Notes under the pieces: generated by a model
Databases searched by the model: none
The model's input: the letters and a program-made list of their open reading frames with translations, nothing else
What the model was told of the DNA's origin: nothing
Assembly: GCA_002633025.1 (NCBI GenBank)
Contig: NMRB01000012.1
Span: 989,402 to 1,053,401 of the forward strand
Source: Notospermus geniculatus
Lineage: Eukaryota > Nemertea > Pilidiophora > Heteronemertea > Lineidae
Direction of reading: 5' to 3'
DNA length: 64,000 nucleotides
Made by a program: the position numbers and the translations under genes
Shown here: positions 1 through 13,400 of the stretch, piece after piece
How positions within the stretch are numbered: the stretch's first letter is position 1
Layout of the letters: each line of letters opens with the position of its first letter

Positions 1-197
1 CTGTTGAATACAAGTGGTGGTCCATTGAATTGACTCTCTTCATTCCTCCAAGGAAGTAATTTATGAATTGTATGAGATCAATGGTATGATAGGATCAAAG
101 CAGAATAATTCTGAGTACATTCCCTCGTGAAATCGTGGAAGTTGGAATTAAAATCAGGGGTGCTCATTTTACTTTTGAATATTTCATCTGTTTCCAG

Positions 198-3100
198 TCT
201 GACTGCTACATCCTGGCATTCTTGAGCAACGGTGTACTCCTGTTTGACATGGAGATTCCACGTGATGATTACATTCCCCTGATAATTCACAAGAGTCCCT
301 CGTCCTCGCCTACGATGGCTGAGTGTATTGTAGACATGTCTTTGGCGCCGGTAGGTGTAGACAACTGTCACCTTTCTATGCTATTAACTTCCTCGTCCTT
401 CGACCAGATTGCACACTTTCCATATTTACTAATTTTGCCGGTTTTTCCCACCTTTTCATGCAAATTTCAAGAATTTCACACCATTTCATCCCCTACTTCC
501 ATGTCTGGTAGTCAGGACACACAAGGAAACATTGAACATTGAAAGCAGAAAGAGAAATTCCTTTTTGAGGGTTAAGTAGTTGGATTGAGTATTCAATCTT
601 TTCCCTGTGTTTTCAGAAGTGGCAGACGCCGTACCCATCAAAGAATGTGAAGATAAAGGACCTTCAGCTAAAGCCGTACGAGGCTGATATCGTCAACAAG
701 AAGGTTGAACTTCTTGGAAAGCTTCCAGATGGAGCCACTGGAGTTCTGCCGGCTACGATAAGTAAGTGACACTGTATGTGGTGCTCCACGTGAGAGTTTT
801 CTCACATGATTTGGCTCTCAATGGGCAATTCACCATTGTTGGTTTCTTTAACTTGTGCTGAAACCAACGACACACACAAATGACTACCTGTAGTTTTCTA
901 TGTTTGAACTTCCCATTGAGAACCGACACCCAGACGAAAAGTCTCACTTGGAGCAGCACCTAACCAGTCACTCAGATGTATCAAGTGCGAATTTCATCAA
1001 CATCAGGATTTTCTCGTGTTTTGTGCTATGGCTCGAGACAATAAGGCCAAGCATTTGAAATCACTGCTGGAAATGACATGTTGTCATGTGTTTAACTCTG
1101 TTTTGGGAGAAAGTGACTCATTTCCATTTTGTCATGATTCAGGTAGGAATATTTTGTTCATTTCAGCTGGGCTACAGTCAGATGGCAAATCGACAACTGT
1201 AGAGGTGACAGTGGACATGACTGTTTACGCTAAACCACAGTCGGTTAGCTTGGATAATGTCCTACCTGTGGGTTACACTGAGACTTGTAATAAGAAGACT
1301 GTGGATGATTCACGTCAAGTTATAGGTATGTGGATTCAAAGAATGGGAACCATTTGAAAACTGACAAGTACACTCTGCTGGGGGAGCTGGAGTATCCGGT
1401 GAAAAAATGCGCTCTTAGGATATATAACGGCAGGTTTATTGCACTACACTGTTCACCGTCAGCTCTAACTTGGGGTCAACAGATGTTGACGCAGGACCAA
1501 AGGAGTAATCTGCCTTTAGAGTTCTCAGTCACATTACATGTAGTTGTGTGCCTGATTTGAAGGCAGACTGAGAGGATTTCCTCTCCTAAGTGTTAAATTT
1601 GCAATTTGGGTGGTGTTTTATGTGTACAATCTGTTTAAAATTTTCTGATGATGTCTGAATATTTCTGTGTGATCTTTCTTTATGAAGTCAACTTGGAGGG
1701 TGAGTGGCTCATTCATCAATTTCAGATTCTCTGGCTACTACTTCTACTACTAGACTATACTTCTTCTAGCTGCTGTATTGTTGCTATGCTTTACGCTGCA
1801 AGTAAATGCTTTCACTGCAATTTTGTACAGAGCACGCAATTGCATTGTACTACCGGTATACATAAAGGAAGTATAAGCATCTACTTGTGTTTATTCATAC
1901 TTCCATTATCTATGCTTAAACATATATTTGAGAATTTCAGCCTACGTTACATTTTTTTCAAATATTTTATCTCCACACTTTTTATTTCAACTATTTCAAT
2001 TGATTCTTTTACTACTTTCCTAATATCCTTCCTAAGCTAGCATTAAACATAGCGTAGCCATGGTGGTTGGTGTTGGTCGTTGACATTCACAGAAAGGAAT
2101 AAGAAGAGTTAACTACTGAAATGAACGTCTCTCCTGGTTTTATACAGTGGTGGTGGACAGCAAAAATGATAGTTGCAAGAATAAACTGACAACAAATGGT
2201 GATCACTCTCAACAAGCACCCGCCTTGCTGGAGGGGTCACATTTGGTCATTTCCTCCATGTGTTGGTTATCTCAGTGTGGAAATAAGAAGGCTTCAAGTG
2301 AACTGTGCAAGCTACAAAATTGAATGTGTTTCTCTCCATGTCCAACATAACGCAGGACATTAAATGCTGCACAAGACAGTTGCATTGAAATACTGTTATA
2401 GCTTTAAAATGCAACAGTTTGTGGCCTCAAATGTACAGGTCCGACACTATGAAACAGTAAAATGACAATGTTGATCACAAAGCTAACAAGGTCCATTGTA
2501 AAATTTTGCTTTCAGCATGGGGCGGTGCATCAGAAGAATTTAATTGGCGAGAATACCTAAGCATGGAGAACAAGGACCCTCTCCCAGCCTGTTTCCTTAC
2601 ATATGTAAGTACACCTAACAGAAACTTTAGGCATGAATGTTGGAGGGGTCGATCTTTATTTGTGTGCTATCAAAGATCGTGTTGTATTAGTGTAAGGTTT
2701 ATGAACTGAACTCAAAATCCCGACTTGAGGCTGAAGCCTACATGCTTTCGCAATACCTGCTCAACCTTTCGATCAGCCCTCTCTTTCGCAGCACCTGCTG
2801 AAGCTTTCGATCCAGCCCTCTCTGATCTTCAGTGATGGCCTTGACCTTCTGTGCCAGGGTTGTCTGCATTGATGGCCTATTCTGATTCAAATAATGTACA
2901 ATTGTCATTGTTTCCAGGAGAATGAGGAGACCCTTTCCATTCCTACACTCAAAGGCTTCACAACTTATCATCCAACTCAATGCAGGAAACTCAAGAACAG
3001 ACCCATTGGTGCATATCACAGCGATTATCTTTTTGATTGAAAAATCCCATTTATTAAATACACTGTGCGTGCAGTGTAAATTAACTATGGAATTTGCAAT

Positions 3101-4462
3101 AATGTGTGTATCGTCAATAGTCCAGGGTTCAAATTCAAACAACATTGGACCTTTTAGATCCATCTGCATGAAACCGTCAAGTACAGTGAGCCCAAATTGT
3201 ATCTATTTCTAGTTTTGGAGACGTTTGTACGCCGTGCGCTGGAGAAGTTGATAAAACGCCACGGGGAGATGAGCTATAATCTTCCAATGTTCTCTCTCCT
3301 ACCCGATCTATCTCGCGATGACATTCTCTACCCATCGCGCCGATTGATGCAATTTGGTCAACTCAAGTTTCACTTCCTGTGTCCAGTCCGTGGTAAGTTT
3401 GTTCATCATGTTGGGTCAGGAGTTGCAGCTAGGGAAAATATAGTGGACCTAAAATGTATCGAAGTGGCACTATGTGTCCCAAACTGTTTACCGTACTGTC
3501 ATCATTTTTTGCTCACCTATCTTAGAAGGAGGTTTTCTAAAACAAAAGGTCGCTGAAAAGTATGGGGAGTACCGCTGTTTCTTGGCCATGTTTTTGACAA
3601 TCTTGGTGTCTCTTGCAGATGGGATACATTTCATCAACGTCAAAGGTCTGCCATTATCTGAAAGCAACAATGAGGTAATCGGTGCGCTGATGACCTGGGC
3701 AACCTTCTGTAACATCATCCTGCTTGATCAAAAGGTAGGAACGAGATTCCAGTAGACGAAACTTTGCTGAATGCATGTTTGTATAGTGACTACATTCAAA
3801 TATCACTCAACACTGATCTGAATGCATAGGCCTATGCATTTCATCAATGCGTGAAAAGAGAAATACCACCTTTTCACGTTGATGTTCTACTACAGCACAC
3901 TGATTTTAAAAACGTTCATTTCAGGTATTTGTTCCAAACGATGTCAGTAAACTCATCTCCATGGAAGAAGACATTCCTCCATCTTTGGTATGTAGCTAAA
4001 TGAAGCAGTTCACCCTGAACCATTGGTTTTGTAGCTCAGTGAGTGAAATGCATGTAGAAAGTCAAGGTTTTCTTCCAGACATGACAGACTTGGAACAAAA
4101 CAGCACACATTGGGAAAGTATTGAAATGACGATAGCACTCCGACAATAGCAACGACACGAGGTGGTTTTAAGACCAGTCTGATTTGGATTTGTGAGAACT
4201 GCCCAACGAGGTCTGGACTCAACCACTCGTCAGCCTATACATTTTGTAGTTAATGCATTGTTGTTTGTTATGCTTTTGTTAAATCAGAAGTATTTACTGC
4301 CGGTGTTTCAATTTGTAGCTTGATGCAGGTCTGCGGCGAATCCTGTACCTGGCCATCTGCACATTTTCTATGCTTCACAGAGATGTCCTCAGACCAATTC
4401 TTTTCGGAAAGGATGTGATGACGTCGAATCATTTTGCAAAAATGATAGTCTCAATTATATCA
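198..4462 (+). other. Unassigned N-terminal region of Roco-A (8 exons)
   Basis: Eight short exons encode about 347 residues that I cannot assign to a domain. The first two suggest beta-rich sequence (for example YILAFLSNGVLLFDMEI). The exon at 1167-1325 is rich in Val and Thr (TTVEVTVDMTVYAKP). The exons at 3221-4462 look helical (FVRRALEKLIKRHGEM; LRRILYLAICTFSMLHRD). The exon joining 2604 to 3221 keeps frame only if the acceptor AG at 3219-3220 is used rather than the one at 3211-3212. None of these exons has a counterpart in the second gene copy. A possible further exon near positions 3-55 (VEYKWWSIELTLF) has no phase-compatible donor and is not included. Confidence 0.6.
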
Positions 4463-7400
4463 GTAAGTCAGTTTTACAATTTCATTTAATATACTGGCAT
4501 GTTATTTTCATACAGTGTGGGCCAGAATTCTAAACCCCCTAAATTTTGTCCCTTCCCCTTCAGGTCACTGAAAAGATGATGGAAAAAGCTGGCGAAACTA
4601 CAGGAATGGCCACCCAAATGATCTTCAATAAGGATGCAGAGAGTGACAAAGTTGTATGGAATTGTCCGGGTCATGCAATGGCAAAAATGACCAACATGGG
4701 TATCGACTCATTCCCTATGGATATCTTCAAACCATACCTCAATCTAGTCACTACATTGAATCTCTCTTCCAATGCCTTCAAGCAGTTCCCAGAGGCCGTC
4801 TTTGAGAAGTTCGTGGCCTTGACTGATGTTAATCTGTCGGGCAACCAGTTGGTGGCGCTACCAGACAGCATCGGAAAAGCTGTGAACCTAATCAGTGTCG
4901 ATGTTTCACGGAATCGGTTACCGAATTTGCCAGTCTCGATCAAAGAACTGAAGTCGTTGACATATTTCAACGTGGCCTCGAATCCACTAACGAAGCTTCC
5001 GAAAGAAGTGTACAAACTTACAAGTCTGCGATTTCTCGATCTGAGCAACACTGGGATCGTTTCACTGTCGGAAGATATCTCAAAGCTGAATAATTTGCAA
5101 GTTCTTCTTCTGGCCGGCTTGGCTTTTAAGACCCTGCCCAAGAATTTCCAGTGTCTGACCAAACTGACAAAGCTTGACCTCTCTGGAGTCAAATGGTTTG
5201 ATCCACCGAATAGGAACAGCATTATGACACGGGCATCGTTTGACGAGTTCTTGGAGACCAATGTCTTGATGCAGTCCATCCGTAAATCGGTGAGTTTGCA
5301 GGATACCTACCCATAAATTTCATGAGTATTTTGTGTATACTAATGGTTATAAGCTTATTTCCTAACAAAAAATTATTAATTTTTATGTACCGGTACTTAT
5401 TCAAAGGTGTAAGGGTCCGTGGGTCGAGTCCGGTAGGAAGTTATGTCTTTCATCTTAGAAACCTACTATTTCATGCTGTTCAAAAGTGTTCATACACTCT
5501 GACATCTCATTTGAATTGATGATCTTCAGGAGAGGGATTCCATGTTCAGCTCCTATGACAAGGGACACAAGGGTAACTTGGACTTCGATGACATTCAGGT
5601 CATGAACACGAAGCTTTTCCAGATGTTCGCACGGTTTGAAAGTGCTGATGAGAAAGGTAGGTTATCTGGTCAAGAGTTGAGCATTAAACCCCTTATGGAA
5701 TGGCCAAGAGGACTTTTTACTCCAATGAAGGAAAACCCCTGAACACACTATCTAGAGTGGTCATCAACCTCAACCCTTGTCTTCGAAATAGAGGGAAGGG
5801 TACCAATGTAAGAGTATATGGGGAGCACTCTTCATCATGCATTACATTGATGTACATGTACAGTCAGTGCATTTTTCTTTTCTTTTACATGTACGTTCGA
5901 CTTGCAACAATCACTCTCATAATTTTGGGAAGTTCATAAACTTCTGTAATTTTGCTTTCTCTGTAGACCTATGTGTATAGGCTGAGGGGAACAAACGTGT
6001 TTCATGTGATTACATTCATTTGTCCCATATCTTTTCTTCAGGATCAAATGTAAAGGATCTTGGTGGCTTCCCCGAACAACTTCTGCTCCTGACCAAGTTG
6101 GAACATTTAATCCTGAGCTACCAGGGTCTGAGTAGGGTACCTGATCAGATTAAGGCGTTGAAGAAGCTGAAATTCTTGGATGTGTCTCATAACCCGAGAC
6201 TTGAGTATGTCAGCGGGGAGCTGGGTGTGGCACCTTTAGAGGGTGAGTACTTTGATGAACTAAGGATATCAGCTGGTAAATCTCCATGGAATTTTTTCAG
6301 CTGGAGGAAAAGGCTTTCGAATAGAAGTTGCTTCCCTTGGTGCAGGATGGCGTTATGACAGTTTGCAAGCTTCGCAATCGGGAAGAGAAGAGGTGATTTT
6401 GAATTTAATTGCAGTATTCCTTAACCATTTTTCCTGCAGGTTTGTTCCTGAAGGGATGTCCAAGTTTGAAGACCCCTCCCAGAGAGATCGTCAGCAAGGG
6501 TTTCAAGGTGACCTATGCCTACCTGAAACGTCTGCACATGGGATCTGTGTCTTGTAAACGTACGAAGCTCATGTTGGTTGGTCTTGGAGGTGCTGGAAAG
6601 ACAAGGTGAGGGGCCCCACAGCCGAGGGTGCAGTGGTGTACTGTTGCAGCTGGGACATTGGTCCAAGGTTCTTAGAGCATGTGATTTTATCTTTTAGATT
6701 TTTGATCTTGATTGGCTTGGACTGTTGTTTTCAGTTTGGTGAAATCGCTGACCGCCAATTCGCTGCAGACAGAAAACCAAGGTGCAGAGATGATCACAGA
6801 TGGTATTGACATCACAAACTGGAAAGTGACGGAAGAAGGATCGGGAGAGGCGCTCACATTCTCCGTGTGGGACTTCGCCGGTCAGACTGTGTACTACAAC
6901 ACTCACCAGGTAGGGGCAGTGAGAGTGACAGTTCAACACATTTCACCTAGTTCACATTTCTTGGTCGATTCACATTTGGACAACTTCTGCAGTCAAAAGT
7001 GCACCTGTCTTTGTCTCCTTTCCAGTTCTTCTTGTCCAATCGAGCGGTCTACTTGCTCCTATGGAATGTCCGCCTTGGTTACGAACATGCTGGACTTGAC
7101 TTCTGGTGTAGCTCAATCGCTTGCCATGCTCCAAAAGCTCCAATTTTGGTGGTCGGTTCTCACGTTGATAAGGTATGGACCATTTTGTTCCTCTTCCTAG
7201 CAACTAGGTATTCAACTTTGGAAGATTTTTCTCTCGGCATGGCAGGTGCTCTCCTCCATAGGAAGGATGTCTGCAAATTTGTAAACAACAGAGAGAAATA
7301 TTTGAAGAAAAGTTTTGTCTTAGCGCTGTCTTACAGCATTCATTCAAATTTTTGTCAATTTATTCCCGTCATAAAAAAAATTGACAAAATAGAAATGCTT

Positions 7401-10400
7401 GTATGAAATGAGCTAAACTTCCTTTTGTTTTTGGGACAGGTTGAGAAGCCTGAGTTACCCGAAGAGTCGATGAAGAAACGCTATCCTCAGATCAAAGGGT
7501 TCCACTACGTCAGCTCGGCGACTGGGAAGGGACTGAAGGAACTCTCTAACAACCTGACGTACATCACCAACCAAGAGAAATACATGGGTGAGATGATCCC
7601 AGAGGCGTGGCTGAATCTGGAGAAAAAGATTCTCGAGTAAGCACTGGGTTTTTCGACTTCATACTGTTCCAATTTACCAAGTACCGAACTGTAACATAGT
7701 CTTACCGGGGCTCTAGTGGTTGGGGATCTCGCAGACGCAACTCGGAGAGTCAGAATTTCGATGTCGATGGATTTATTTCAAAGGTTTCTTAAGTACACCA
7801 AGCCTCATGGCCTTCTCAAAATGACTACCTCACTTCTCTCAGCCTCGTAATTTCTGCTTCAACTTCCGGTCTGTGGAAGCCACGGGAACTTCAAGTAATA
7901 GAGGGTATAAAATAGAAGTAAGGGACAGAGAAGGAGTGCTATTATAACTCTGGTAACATTATCGTTGCCATTTCAGTGAAAGAGGTAGTGCCAGCCTACT
8001 GCCATGGGACACAGTGGCCAACTTCGCCACCCAGATGGGCATATTTGATACAGAGGAAGTGTCCAATGCTGTCCAGTTCCTCCATGATCTCGGTTCGCTG
8101 CAGCATTTTACAAACGATCGATTGAAGAGTCGTGTGGTCATCAATCCTCAGTGGATTGTCGATGTCATGGCGTGTGTCGTATCAGTGCACAGTAGTCCAA
8201 TAAAGGTAGGAGAGCTTGCAGTTTTGTCTGAGAATTCAGTTAGTGAAAACTCTCCACTCTGGTTAAACTGCCCGAAATCTGCATTTTTTCCTGAAATGCT
8301 TGAAGTAGACCAGTGGCTCTCTTCTAAGTGCTCATTATGAACTTTCCATTCAGTTGTCACCACTTGGATTGGCCACGAAGCCGACTATTCTCACTATTCA
8401 GCAAAGATTATTGATAATTGTTTACTATTCTGCAGGATTCAGCAAGAGTAAGTTACTATTTTGTGTTAAATTCATGTGTTTGTGTTATCTAATCACCCAT
8501 ACACTATTTCAACTCGATCGTGATCTTGTCAAGTTAGGCCTATGTCATTCATGCACATTTCATTCATGATGTGCATGTTTGGGTTGACCTTTCCCACACA
8601 CAGAATTACTACAGACTAGGCTTGAGTCTGGTAGTGTATTACTTACTACAGACTAGACTTGAGTCTGGTAGTGTATTACTGACTACAGACTTGACTCAAG
8701 TCTGGTAGTGTATTACAACTAGACTTGAGTCTGGCAGTGTATGTACGTGCATGTCTCAATTGATTGCACCATCACTATTTGTACATGTGGACAGAATAAG
8801 ATAATGTTCACATGCACATGATCTATTGTGAGTTCACCTCCTCCCAATAATATCACTAAAGAACTTCTAACACGTTGCACCAATGTCTAGCATTGCAAAT
8901 ACATGTGTGTGTCTTGTCTGGTAGTGCATGTTCTGTTCGTGTATGTTTCAGATGATCATTTCCCCACTGCTTTATTGTGAAACATTCGGTCAGAGACAAA
9001 TACTTTCATACCTCAGCTGTTATGACCACTCTTACTTTTGAACAATGAACATAACTCCCCTCCCTAGTTATCAGGTTCCCCGTATTTGCTGTTTCATTGC
9101 TTGAAACCTGCTGGATTCAAAAACAGAGAACACTGGTAATTTTATATACCCGGTACTCCTCTGTTTGCAGCAAGGATTATTCTATAAGAAGGACATGGCA
9201 GTCATATGGAAGGATTATCCGGAAGAGTTGCATCCTTGGCTCCTGAATCTGACCGAGGAGTTTGACCTGACGTTCCCCCTGACAGACCAGGATGCCAACC
9301 TCGTGCCCTGTCTGTTGCCAGAGAAGGAACCAAAGGTTAGTAGCAGATGTGACTTCAAAGGAACTGCCCCCTCTGAGCTGTAATAAATCTATGATGGAAT
9401 TTCATGATTGGTTGAAACCACTCGTTACATTTTCAATAACGTGGTACCTTTCCTCAAGCCCTGCTTCTGTCCTGACTATGAATGCGTACTTTTGCTGTGT
9501 CTGTGTTCTCAGAGGTGCGAGTTTTAAGGAATGGGAGGTGTGGGAATTGTGACTCGACATTGTCTTTTCATGTCTTTCAGTACGTGTGGCCAGACATCAC
9601 GGAGAAGTCAGGTCAACGTGAAACAAAAATGTTCTACAAGTTTGAATACCTGCCAGTTGGGTTGTTCAATCGAGCCCAGGTAAGACACATCTCCAGTTGT
9701 CAGATTTTGAACGGGTTAGACTTCTTCAATTCAGGGTTTTCCCAACAAATTCGTGACAAAGTTCAGAGATTGATTCCTCTAAACCCAGAAACTCCGGCTT
9801 GGTGTGCCGTAGATGAGAGTCACTTAAACAACCAAAGAAATTTACCTAATTTTCAATCGTCTGATGTTCAGGTTCGCCTCTACCAGTTCAGCGACCAGTC
9901 CGTCATATGGAGGAAGGGCTCTCTCCTCAGGAAGAACAACCACCTGGCCCTGGTTTTACAAAGCAGCGACACAGAACTCAAGGTCAAAGTTCAAGGTCTC
10001 CGACCTGAGAATATCCTCTTTCTGATCCATGAAGTGTTTGAGAGTCTCATTGCTGAGTCATTCCATGGTGTTCAGTATGACTATTTCGTGCCGTGTGCCG
10101 ACTGTATAGCGGAGGGATCGCTTGACCCCTGTATGTTCGCCGCGTCCAGGATACGCCGAGCGATGGAATTCAAGGCACCGTTTCTGCAGTGTGACAAGTA
10201 CTTCCACATGCTGACGATGACAGAACTTCTAGGTTGGTTTACGGATGTCCAGAATTCCTCTTCATCTTACTGTCATTATGCCACCAAACCCGTTGGCTTA
10301 AGTTCCACTTTACAAGGGTATATGGATTATTCTGTCCTCCACTTAAAGTATTTCTGCTATTACTTATAGCTATAAGGCCTCCTGAAAGTGGCTCTGACTA

Positions 10401-13400
10401 CGACGCCCATCTCGAAAAGACAGCCCGTGATCTAAGGAACTTGAAGCAAACCATGTCAAAACAGATCGTCATGTATTACTGCACTGCTAACAGCCCTCGG
10501 CCCGGGCAGGCCTGGCCCGCTGACGTGGCTCACCCAAGACAAATCAGAGGTGATCTCGCATCTGTTGGATTTACACTGTAAGTTTCCTTTTGTGCCCAAG
10601 TCATTGCATCACAAAGACTCTTCTAATACTGGGCATAACTCTAATAGTGGCCATAAATTCCTTCAAATCTTTTGCAGCTGGGTCCCTGAGAATCCATTCC
10701 AGTTGAAACTGGAGCAGTTCACGATCACCCTCAAACATGCCCAGCTAATTATCATCTGCATCTCAAATGAATTCGAAGCAGACAAGAAGTGTGTTGACAT
10801 GCTGCATTACATCAAGGAGATTCTGAAGAAGAAGATATTGGTTGTGTGTGTCGGGGAAAACTACGCCTGGCAGAAGACAAACTTAGGATTGTATACTGCT
10901 TCTGAGGTGAGGATTCTTCTTTGACCACAAGATTGCTGGTGGTTGGCCTCAGTTATGACACTGCACCATTGATAACAGGGTCAGTCTTCTGTGCGAGTTT
11001 TTCCAAATGATTAAACTTCGACCCTTCTCTCAGAGCATTCTGGTGTGGTCCATAAGTCCATCTAAAAGATGTGAATATTCATGGTTTTAGGTGTATGTGA
11101 ACTTGACAAAGGGGAAGCCATACAAAGAGAAGATAGAAGAACTCCAGGAGGCCATTAAAAAAAAGCTGGGCAATATCAAGGTCAGTATAATTTTGAAGGT
11201 CAACTTCGCAATATTCAGGTCAAATCTTAGCAGGTCAAGGTCAGATTCCCTTGTGGCAGTGCAAGGTATCATCATGATAATGTCAAGGTCAGTTCAAGAT
11301 TTCAAGGTCATCTTGGTAATGTCAAGGTCAGTTCATTCAAAGTCATATTATGTCAAGGTCAGTCAACTTGAAGGCCATAATCAACATCTCAATCTTTTTT
11401 CCAGAAAGCGGAATCATTTGATTGTTTCATCAGCTACTGCTGGAGTAACTCTCACAGCGCCGTCAAGTTAGGCCAGCGACAAGTGCCTGGTGCTCTTGGA
11501 TGGGGCGATCCACGTGAGGTCAAGGACTACCTGGAGAAGAATGGCGTTCACAGTTGGATGGATATTGAAAGAACTGGTGTGGTAAGTCAGTGGTGATGAG
11601 AAGTTTGATAATGTTACGTAAACCCTTTGGAGAGGTGACCTTCAAGACCGTCTTGGTACTCTTTGCCCGTGTTCCTACTGCGAGTTCATTTGTTCTTGTT
11701 TCAGGGTGGACTTTTTGAAGACATTGCTGAAGGGTTACGCCACGCGAAGGTGATGGTGGCATGTGTTTCTGATGAAGTAAGTGTACCTGCCCTATAGTCT
11801 TCGTATGACCATTATATACATGNCCCCCCCCCCCCCCGCTATTATGAACCCTTCGGGGTCCAAGGGTTAAGTGTGTACTAACGTGGAGTTCGTAGTAGCG
11901 AGGATTTACATACATGTCAAGAAATTTTGGGAGCCGGACGTTGGGTTCGGAATATCCAGGAGTTCGTAAAATCAAGCTTCGTAAGAGCGAGGGTGCACTG
12001 TATTTTCATATGGTAGTCATTTTGCACATATTTTTTTGTTACAGTATGTGAAATCCAAGAACTGTCAGATGGAATTCCAGTTTGCCAAAGTTACTCTCAG
12101 AATCCCAATCGTCGTGGCTGTATTTGGAACAGGGACGAAATGGGAAACATCAGAGGTATGATGTGTTTAGTGCTGCATAAACTGATGTTGTAAACAGCAC
12201 AGCAATTGGTCACTTCTTCCCCTATGGTCACGATATAGCTCCCAGACTCTGTTTCAACTACTGACGATTAACATCGATGTATATTTTAGCTTGGTATGCT
12301 CAGCCTTGGCCTCGATCACATCGATTTCCAACATGAGAATCCAACAGGACACCAGCGCCTCCTGCAGATGGTGAAAGAAAATCTCCCACAGCAATCCAGT
12401 GATAGTGACGAGCTGATCGATGATGTCGAGAACCAGCAGATTTCATACCAGGTGAGTCAAGTTCTGACGGATCCCTTCTTCCCGTGTTACCGATAGGCCT
12501 CAGTATTCTTCCCTATTTATTGTGTTGCATCTATCTATACAGTGGACCCTCCTTTACGGACACCTCTGCCAGGAGGACACCTCTATTATGGACACCAAAG
12601 TTCTATCCCAAATTTTGTGCATTATAACTTCTCTATTGAGGACACCTTTTGACCGCTGCCCAGTGCTGTACTTAATTGAGAGGTGTCCTCAATGCAGAGA
12701 TCTAAATGTACAGATGTGACCAAAAGATCTGCTGTCCTTGGAGGTGTACATATATGTCCTCCTGGCAGAGGCCTCCGTTTGAGGAGGTTATACTCTGCTT
12801 CATTTCATGTAGACCTCTGTAATCATGCGAGAGGGTGTTACTGTTAGAGAAGTTCAACTGTTCCTGAATTCATCTTCTTCCAGGAACTTCTAGAACTTGG
12901 TCAGAGGAAGTTTCTCCGACAGGTGGCCATGTATGCCGACTCAATGGAAACAAGTTTCTACCCCAGACTTGCTATTGTGGATATTCTGCCCATAGAGCAG
13001 ACGCCTACTGGTGATGATGGGCAGAAGGTTGAGGAGAAAGATGAAAAGACTGTTCAGGAGGACAAGAAGGTATCAGCAGGATTCGAATTCGAGGAGCCGA
13101 GTATATTATTCATGTCAGGCATGGATCTAAGGCTGGGTTTACATGGAAGTATACGGTCTACGAACACGCACACGAACAAAGGTTTCATCGTCATGAACCC
13201 TTCGTTAGGCCATTGTTCGCACGCGTGTCCGTATACCGTATCGTATATCTCTATGTAAACTCGGCCTAAGGGATACCCCTCTCTTTTGTGCAAAATCTTG
13301 GAAACTGACAGTGAAAGTATTGAATTTGGCAGACTTTTTTTCAAACAAATCATGATTTTTCAGTGATGGGACACCTGGCACCCTCTCTTTCCCCAGGATG

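Noticed and set aside
3-55. Possible extra upstream exon of Roco-A (VEYKWWSIELTLF)
   Set aside because: The peptide looks plausible, but the only nearby donor leaves a phase that does not fit the exon at 198.
4671-5279. Minus-strand open frame of about 200 codons opposite the LRR exon (and its copy at 20224-20724)
   Set aside because: It is antisense to a clear LRR exon, has no splice or domain support, and is open only because of LRR codon bias.
5405-5440. B-box-like GGGTCGAGTCCGG in an intron
   Set aside because: No A-box or tRNA-like folding is visible around it.
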